A stretch of 7,725 nt of DNA, from NCBI GenBank assembly GCA_016929205.1, contig JAFGJF010000396.1, positions 1-7,725 of the forward strand, written 5' to 3'. Below the pieces are notes generated by a model, which saw nothing but the letters and a program-made list of their open reading frames with translations, did no database searches and was not told the origin of the DNA. This document shows, in pieces, positions 1 to 6,100 of this stretch. The DNA comes from Anaerolineae bacterium. Its GTDB lineage: Bacteria > Chloroflexota > Anaerolineae > JAFGEY01. Position numbers and translations under genes: made by a program. How positions within the stretch are numbered: position 1 is the first letter of the stretch; each line of letters opens with the position of its first letter.

Positions 1-777
1 AACGCCCGACGCGAACGGGCAGCCGGCCTGTTCGGCCGGTTGCTGGATTGCTTCCAGGGCGGCGTCGCGCTGCAAGCGCTCCAGGCGAAAACGGGAGCGC
101 AGTTGTTCCGGCAGCAGGCTCACATAGGGGGTCAGTTCGGCGATATAGTCCTCGCGCATGGTGAACAAGACGTGTAACGAAGGGTAGGTGTCCAGGGCCG
201 CGCTGACCTGTTCAAAAAATCCTTCTCGCTCCGTCCATCTCGCCAGATGGTGGGTAAACAACTCTTCAAATTGGTCAAAGATGAGCAAGGTTGGCAGGTT
301 GGATGGCGGCGGAGCGAGCTGTTCTGGATCGGGTTCGGGAGTGACAAACAAGGGCGCTAGGCCCTCGACCAGTGACAGCCCGGCCAGCGCGCCTGGCTCG
401 GCGTCCGGCTGCAGGGAAAACAGGGCGCTAAAGATGTAAATGTTGCCGATCGGCTGCGCCATACTGCCGGGCACGGCTCCGCCAACGCTGAGGACAGGCA
501 GCACGCGCATTTTTTGCACCTGGCGCGTTCGCCGACCACGGCCCATGGTCTCCTGGCGGGTCAGCTCGGGGATCAAGCCGGCGCGGAGCAGCGACGATTT
601 GCCTGCCCCAGATTGGGCAAAAAACAGCGCCGCACGACGGGCCATGACCAGGCCGGTCAGAATCTCTGTTTCCTGGTCACGCCCGAAAAAGAATTGGCTC
701 TCTTGCTCTTCAAAGGACCGTGGCCCGACGTAAGGGTTCTGGCGCGTGCTCTCTGTGTGTTCAGAATCCCCAGTCAT
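1..777 (-). CDS. nSTAND-type P-loop NTPase, N-terminal part (C-terminus beyond left edge)
   Basis: Translation from ATG at 777 stays open to base 1 (259 residues, no stop). Residues 14-35 (NPYVGPRSFEEQESQFFFGR) match the typical opening of 'novel STAND' NTPases. The Walker A loop is AQSGAGKSS at 54-62 (invariant GK-S/T kept, first Gly replaced by Ala). The Walker B stretch LLIFDQFEELF is at 164-174, and a sensor-like FTMRED is at 205-210. STAND proteins are ATP-driven switches in which ligand sensing by a C-terminal repeat region (WD40, TPR or similar) triggers oligomerisation; that sensor half would lie off the window. The start overlaps the end of the CHAT-SIR2 gene by 17 nt in another frame and is preceded by GGAGG, so the two are almost certainly one operon. 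Inferred role: the signal-sensing partner of the CHAT-SIR2 protein, in defence or regulated cell death. The family call is firm; the biological role is a guess. Confidence 0.9.
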   Translation of the reverse strand, partial: MTGDSEHTESTRQNPYVGPRSFEEQESQFFFGRDQETEILTGLVMARRAALFFAQSGAGKSSLLRAGLIPELTRQETMGRGRRTRQVQKMRVLPVLSVGGAVPGSMAQPIGNIYIFSALFSLQPDAEPGALAGLSLVEGLAPLFVTPEPDPEQLAPPPSNLPTLLIFDQFEELFTHHLARWTEREGFFEQVSAALDTYPSLHVLFTMREDYIAELTPYVSLLPEQLRSRFRLERLQRDAALEAIQQPAEQAGCPFASGV

Positions 778-2836
778 TATCCGCTCCCTCCATATATTCT
801 TGCCAGCGGGCGTGCAGTTCGGTCACGAACTGCCGAGAGGTGCCCCAATAGATCTCGATGTGAAACCGGCCCAGGTACTGTCGAATGTATTGTACGACCT
901 TGTCCGCGTTTGGGTTGTCCTCGACGTCCAACTGGACGCCGACGTGCAGCTTTTCGCCGCTTTGGGCGATCGGTTTGAGCAGGCCCTGCAGGATGATGCG
1001 AAATTCCCAGTCGTCGATGCTGTATCCCAGGAACAAAAAGCTGTGGCGTGAGATTTCGCTGAGCACGTTCATCGGCAGCACGATCTCTTGATCGCGCGCC
1101 AGGCGCACAAAATGGGCCAGGTAATCATCTTCGGACAGGACCATATGCGCTTCCTGCTCCGAATCGCCGTCGTAGCCGTTGAGGTAAAAGACGACCGGCT
1201 GCTCGGGGCTGGGTTTGGGCGAGAGTACGTACTGCGGTGATCCGACCTGGGGGTCCCAGCGCGGGCCAGCGCGGCGCGGGTCCAGACCTTTGTGCCGCAG
1301 CGCCTGGACCATAAAGCTGTCGAAATTAGTGGTCATATAGAGCGGCAGTTCCAAATCAGCCAGCATGTGGTGGATCTCGTTTTCCTGGATTTGCAACACA
1401 CGTTCTGCCCAGTTGACGTGCTCGATCGTTTCGCCCAGGCTGGCCTTGAGCAGGCGGCGTCGATCGTCCTGGCTGGCTTGAAGGCCCAGTGCCGAGAACA
1501 AGCCGCCCTTGAGCAGGCGAGTGTACCGCTCGCGCAGCACGCTCGGATCCTGGATGGCGATGAACTGGGCCACGCGGGCCAGGTTATGGCAGTCGGGCAA
1601 CGGGTATTCAAAGCGTTCGGCCAGCTTTTGTGCAATCGTCTGCCGGTCGGGCAACAGCCCGTTATTGATCCGGGGACCGATAAAGGGCGTACACTGTCCC
1701 AGTTCGATGTTTTCCAGCAGAAAGGGCCAGAACTGCTCGGCGCGTTCGCTGACGATCCGGCCGCGCTGGCCCAACAATTGGCCTGATTGTAAACGCATAA
1801 AGAGCACCGGGATCGCCGCGCCAGCCAGCCGGTCGCTGATTAGAGACGAACGGGCTTCGTTGCAAGCCAGGTCGACGAGGCCGTGCTGCAAGAGCCGGCT
1901 GTAAAAACTGCGGGTAAAGGCCTGGGCGGTGATCACCGGGATCAGATCCTGCATAGCCAGCACGGCGGGCACGCCGGCTGCGACCAGGGAGGGAGCAAAA
2001 CCACGAAAGGCATCGGCCGGGCTGCGGGTGGCACCCTGGCAACTGGCCAAAAAGACCAGGCGCAGCTTGTTTTCGCGCTGCACGTCGATGTCGGCCAGTT
2101 GGCGGGCCAGCATGGCGGCGAAATCGGTGTCCAGGACGCGCTCCATGCGCGATTGATCGTCGGACAGGTAGAGGGCCGCCGCACCGCGCCGCTCGCTGTA
2201 GCGGCCATGGGCGATGAGGTGCAGGATGTGGTAGCCGCCATTTCGGAGTTCGTTTTCGATGCGCGCCAGCGTGCACGGGGCGGGCAGCAGGGTCAATTCG
2301 GCGTCGAGATCGGCGCACACCTCTTGCAGCGCCTGCCATTCGACCTGCACGTCGATTGGCACGGCATCGTGATCGGCCAGGTCCTGGGGATTGGCGATTG
2401 CCACGAGGATCTTGACCGGTCGTTTGAGGATCGGGCTGCCCGGCTGCCATTTTCCGGCCAGGTAACGCGAAAAGGGTGTGGCCGTCGCCGCCGCCACATC
2501 CTGGGCCGCCGCGCCTTGATCGACTTCACGCAGCAGCTCCCAGGGCAGGGAGTGCAGTTCAGGGGCGGCGGCGTCGATGCGCAGCCGGATCCGGCGCTGG
2601 GGATGCTGCCCGCGCACCTCGGCCCACGCCGTTTTCAGCGCGTCATCGGCGAAAAGCCGCCGGAAGAGACGCTCGCCGTCTTCGGCGGGCACGGCGGTCG
2701 GCACCCAGGGCAGTAGATCGGGATCGAGGTGGCCGCGTGGAAACTCTTGCTCGTTGTTGACCGTGATCTCGACCGGGTAGCCTTGTTCCTGCCGGCTCAG
2801 AATCCGGATTTCGAGGTCAGCATATGGATTTTGCAT
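761..2836 (-). CDS. CHAT peptidase - SIR2-like fusion protein
   Basis: A 691-residue cytoplasmic protein with no signal peptide or membrane segment. Residues about 1-355 are a CHAT (caspase-like, clan CD) domain: an N-terminal lobe with LPWELLRE at 97-104, the catalytic His in LIAHGRY (H210) and the catalytic Cys in FLASCQGA (C266). Residues about 370-690 are SIR2-like: CTPFIGPR at 382-389, MTTNFDSF at 501-508, FYLNGYDG at 550-557, then EDDYLAHF and LFLGYSIDD at 601-609. The usual GAG loop reads GPR and the usual LHG reads LNG, so NAD hydrolysis is doubtful. CHAT domains cleave proteins in bacterial immunity and death pathways; SIR2-like domains often deplete NAD in antiphage systems. It is first in an operon with an nSTAND NTPase. 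ATG at 2836 is chosen because AAAGGGGG sits just before it and the alternative GTG at 2869 has no Shine-Dalgarno and lies within a few bases of the predicted transcription start. The target is unknown. Confidence 0.88.
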   Translation of the reverse strand: MQNPYADLEIRILSRQEQGYPVEITVNNEQEFPRGHLDPDLLPWVPTAVPAEDGERLFRRLFADDALKTAWAEVRGQHPQRRIRLRIDAAAPELHSLPWELLREVDQGAAAQDVAAATATPFSRYLAGKWQPGSPILKRPVKILVAIANPQDLADHDAVPIDVQVEWQALQEVCADLDAELTLLPAPCTLARIENELRNGGYHILHLIAHGRYSERRGAAALYLSDDQSRMERVLDTDFAAMLARQLADIDVQRENKLRLVFLASCQGATRSPADAFRGFAPSLVAAGVPAVLAMQDLIPVITAQAFTRSFYSRLLQHGLVDLACNEARSSLISDRLAGAAIPVLFMRLQSGQLLGQRGRIVSERAEQFWPFLLENIELGQCTPFIGPRINNGLLPDRQTIAQKLAERFEYPLPDCHNLARVAQFIAIQDPSVLRERYTRLLKGGLFSALGLQASQDDRRRLLKASLGETIEHVNWAERVLQIQENEIHHMLADLELPLYMTTNFDSFMVQALRHKGLDPRRAGPRWDPQVGSPQYVLSPKPSPEQPVVFYLNGYDGDSEQEAHMVLSEDDYLAHFVRLARDQEIVLPMNVLSEISRHSFLFLGYSIDDWEFRIILQGLLKPIAQSGEKLHVGVQLDVEDNPNADKVVQYIRQYLGRFHIEIYWGTSRQFVTELHARWQEYMEGADNDWGF
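787..791 (-). promoter_or_regulatory. Ribosome binding site of the nSTAND gene
   Basis: On the minus strand GGAGG lies 9 nt before the ATG at 777. It is inside the last codons of the CHAT-SIR2 gene. It fixes the nSTAND start and, with the 17-nt overlap, points to translational coupling. Confidence 0.7.
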
Positions 2837-2840
2837 CCTG

Positions 2841-2848
2841 CCCCCTTT
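2841..2848 (-). promoter_or_regulatory. Ribosome binding site of the CHAT-SIR2 gene
   Basis: Minus-strand AAAGGGGG ends 4 nt before the ATG at 2836. No comparable purine tract precedes the in-frame GTG at 2869, so this site decides the start. Confidence 0.6.
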
Positions 2849-2883
2849 GCTCGTCGAACGGGAACGCACATGGTTTTGAATCT

Positions 2884-2912
2884 ATCTTATCAAAAGATGT
2901 AAAACATGGCAA
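2884..2912 (-). promoter_or_regulatory. Sigma70-like promoter, leftward (CHAT-SIR2/nSTAND operon)
   Basis: Reading the minus strand, TTGCCA (2912-2907; 5 of 6 to TTGACA) is followed after exactly 17 nt by TAAGAT (2889-2884; 4 of 6 to TATAAT). The predicted start of transcription is near 2877, giving a leader of about 40 nt to the ATG at 2836. The match is by consensus only. Its -35 box overlaps the left arm of the inverted repeat described separately. Confidence 0.5.
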
Positions 2913-2947
2913 ATGGCTGATGAGGGATCGCCATTCCTCAATTTGCC
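2908..2947. repeat. Inverted repeat between the divergent promoters; candidate shared operator
   Basis: GGCAAAT (2908-2914) and ATTTGCC (2941-2947) are perfect 7-bp inverted arms separated by 26 nt, and each arm overlaps the -35 box of one of the two divergent promoters. Inside lie two further alternative dyads: TGAGG (2921-2925) with CCTCA (2936-2940), and AATGGC (2912-2917) with GCCATT (2930-2935). The arrangement would suit a dimeric regulator controlling both units, but no regulator gene is in view. The -35 boxes would produce part of the outer symmetry by themselves, so the operator role is inferred. Confidence 0.4.
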
Positions 2948-2971
2948 TTTTTGCGCAGTTATTTTTATAAT
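2943..2971 (+). promoter_or_regulatory. Sigma70-like promoter, rightward (large secreted protein)
   Basis: TTGCCT (2943-2948; 4 of 6) is spaced 17 nt from a perfect TATAAT (2966-2971) in the most AT-rich stretch of the window. Predicted transcription start is near 2978, which leaves a leader of about 170 nt before the coding region at 3148. Confidence 0.55.
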
Positions 2972-2977
2972 ATTGAT

Positions 2978-3147
2978 CCAGTGCAGCGCGTTTTTCTGTC
3001 CTGCCTCTTTTTTGTCACGTTGCTTTTCTCAAAGTACCCTCACGTCAGATTTGCAGGCTTGTTGTCGAGGCGGAACTGTTGGCATCCAAGATGCTGCCGG
3101 TTCTGACAGATCGTGTTACCGTGAAATCGCCAAGATGAGGGGAGTGT
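2978..3147 (+). other. Long 5' leader of the secreted-protein gene
   Basis: About 170 nt separate the predicted transcription start from the first usable start codon; a TGA at 3136-3138 closes the coding frame just upstream. It contains pyrimidine-rich runs around 2990-3030 and one small perfect hairpin, GCATC-CAA-GATGC (3082-3094). No known riboswitch or leader-peptide structure was recognised. Whether it does anything beyond spacing is unknown. Confidence 0.3.
3137..3144 (+). promoter_or_regulatory. Ribosome binding site of the large secreted protein
   Basis: GAGGGGAG precedes two consecutive ATG codons (3148 and 3151). Its GAGG part is suitably spaced for the first ATG and its GGAG part for the second, so the exact initiator is ambiguous by one codon. 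Confidence 0.55.
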
Positions 3148-6100
3148 ATGATGCCACAGCACCTTTCTCGATTATGGCGGTGCCGGATCGCCAACTCGTT
3201 GGTGTTCATCTTGGTGATCTTGCTGCCGGTGCGTCGGCCCGCTCTTTTGCGACCGGCAGACACTGTTGCCGGAAAACCCGAGCAGCCCATCCGGGTCGAA
3301 TTGACTGCCTCTGCTCCTTCCCTGGGAGAACCGGTAGCGCTGTCCTTCCGTGTCACACCTATGATCGATGCCCCGGATATTGAGGTGGGATTCTCTATTC
3401 CTGCCGGTGTGGAACACCTGGGCGGATCGCAAGCCTGGCAGGGAAGCATAGCTCAAGACGAAACCAGGTTGTTCGAGGCCGAGATTGCTTTTCCCGGCGA
3501 AGGCGATTGGACGATCAGCGCGTGGGCTTTGACTCGGAGCCCGGATGGGGTCTTTGCGAGTGAGGATGTCCTGTTTTTCCACATCCGTGAAGGCGGCTCG
3601 ATCCAGAGCCACGAATCGCCGCTGGGCGTGCCGGTGGCGGACACGGCACAGGTGATCGACACCGGACAGTCTTCTGCCCAGCAAGGTGTCGGGCCACTGG
3701 ACGGGTTTGTGGTACAAGGCTGTTTCCAGTATCAGGACAAGGCGTACGACCATCTACATGGCTTTACCGGTGTCAAACCGATGAAACCGATCCGGCGTGC
3801 CTGGGTCGAAGTCCTGGACAAAGAGGATGGGGCCGACGTCTCTTTGGGCAGCACGACGACGGACGAGCTTGGGGGGTTTGTCTTTTACGTGGACGACAAC
3901 GACGACGGGCCCGGGGAGGGGGGAAGGGATATTTACGTCAGGCTCAAGGCGGATAATGTCGCTGCTCAAGTGCAGACCCCAGGCGGTCTCTTGTATACGT
4001 TCACGACAAAAACGTGGACGGATTGGGGGGGCGGCTTGCTCGACATCGGCACGCTGTCGCCCAGCACCAGCAACGGCGTTTACAACATTCTGGACGTTTT
4101 GCTCGACGGGTATCAGTTTGTAGATGGGTTCACAACAGCCCCGGACAAAATCACGGCCAGATGGGAAAGCGGGGGAACCGGTGGCACGTACTATGATTCC
4201 AACCTGGACGAGATTTATGTCCTGGGAGACGTAAATGATCCGGATGAATATGACGACGACATTTTGCTGCACGAGTATGGTCACTTTGTGATGGACAAAT
4301 ACGCGCACGACAAGTCTTTGGGGGGCACGCATCGCTGGACGAGCACCTATGATAATTATTTCAGAACGCGACCCAGGGGCCAGGATGGAGGGCCGCTGAT
4401 ACTCGAACAGAGCAAGCAGCTTGCCTGGTCGGAGGGGTGGGCTCATTTTTTCTCCTGCGCCGTCCGCAACGATCCGCACCTGGTCGACAATACCAAGAGC
4501 ACACATTCGAGCGTCGATCTGGAAAGCCCGGGCCCCACAGCGCGAGGCAGTGACAACGAGGGGGCGGTGGCGGGAGCGCTGTGGGACGTCTTTGATGCGC
4601 ATTCGGACGGGCGCGATCACTTGGGCGCTGGAGCCGACGAGATCTGGGATGTATTTGACGCTGTTGATGCCACGCACAGGTGTGTCTTGCAGGATGTCTG
4701 GGATGGGTGGTTCGACAAAGAGTACGGCTACCGGGCAGAGATGTGCGCCATTTTCAACGATCACGAGGCGGATACCCGGGTGTGTCTCATCGCGCCGACA
4801 CCGCAGCGTCCGGCTTTTGCCGGACCGAGCAGCAAGCCGGCCAAGATCGTGATCGAGGTCGTTCTCCCTTCGGCCGGTTTGAAAATCGACAGCCTGGCCG
4901 TGCAGGTGGGCGGCAAGAACGGCACGATTGTCACTCTGTACGAAGGTTCGGTGACGTCTGTCCTGGAGGTGATGCCACCAGCCCAGACTGCCAACGGGCT
5001 GTATGACCTGGCGGTCACGGCTGTCCAGTCGGCGGTATCGACGGGCGCTGTCCGCTACGCAGCGACGAATAACGTCGACGCCATTCTGGTGATTGACCGT
5101 TCCGGCAGCATGGCGTCTTCAAATTATATGGAACCGGCCAAGGCGGCGGCCAAAACGTTCGTCGACTTGATGCACGACGACGATCAGATTGGCGTGATCA
5201 GTTTTTCCAATGATGCCGACGTGAACTATGGATTGACGACGGTGTCGCCTGCTTCAAAGGCGGCAGCGAAAACGGCTATCGACGCGATCACGGCCGACGA
5301 TCGGACGTCGATCGGCAGTGGCCTGCAACAGGGCCAAGGCGAACTGACCGCCAAGGGCGACGCAGCCCATCCCTGGTCGATTGTCCTGCTCAGTGACGGC
5401 TATGAAAATGCCTCGCCTTACGTCAGTAGTGTTTTGCCGGCCATCATGTCGACGAAAACGGTCGTGCACACCGTCGCGTTGGGCCCGGCTTCGGACCAGG
5501 CGCTGTTGATGGACATCGCCTCAAAAACGGGCGGGACATTCAGTATGGCTGCCGAGGCCGATTGCCGGTTGGGCGGCATTTACAGCACGATCGCCGGTGC
5601 GGTGAGCGGCCAGCAGGTTCTGTTTTCCGAGAGCGGCGCCGTCCGAGAAGGAGCCATGGAGACCAAGCGCGTGGCCGTTGATGCGACCGTTTTCGAGGCG
5701 ACGTTTTCCGTGAGCTGGTCCAACAGTGCCAGCACCCTGGATTTGACCTTGATCGATCCCGATGGAAATCCCGTCAACGCAGCGACGGCCGCGTCGGATC
5801 CGAACACTGACTATGTCGCTGGCCCAACCTATGCCTATTACCGGATCCAGACGCCGTCGCTGGTGGCCGGCGTCTGGAAGATCAGAATCGCCGGCGGTTC
5901 GATTGCTGCGTCGGGCGGAGGCACGGCCGGCCCGGACGATCAAGCGTCGTATACGGCCATGGTTGCCGGGCAAACGGGGCTGACGATGCACGTCTACCTG
6001 GACAGGCCGGGCTATCTCACCACCGAGTCGATCCAGATCGCGGTTAGTCTGTCCGACGAACAGCCGATCCTGGGCGCTGTCGTCAGAGTCGAGGTCGTGT

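Noticed and set aside
1883..2716. 277-codon plus-strand frame opposite the CHAT domain
   Set aside because: Antisense to catalytic CHAT motifs, with no domain signal of its own.
2837..2869. GTG at 2869 as the start of the CHAT-SIR2 protein
   Set aside because: No Shine-Dalgarno before it, it would lie about 8 nt from the predicted transcription start, and the extra residues (MRSRSTSKGGR) look unlike a family N-terminus; the ATG at 2836 has a purine-rich site.
3082..3094. GCATC-CAA-GATGC hairpin as a riboswitch or attenuator
   Set aside because: Only 5 bp with a 3-nt loop and no T-run or conserved aptamer sequence; too small to call.
2913..3383. Plus-strand 156-codon frame starting with a hydrophobic stretch, upstream of and overlapping the secreted-protein gene
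   Set aside because: It starts inside the candidate operator, before the predicted transcription start, lacks a ribosome binding site, is very Cys/Arg/Ser-rich in its second half and overlaps over 230 nt of the clearly real frame from 3148.
3754..4764. 336-codon minus-strand open frame
   Set aside because: Lies antisense to the HEYGH protease region; its protein shows no recognisable motif and it is explained by GC-rich codon use of the real gene.
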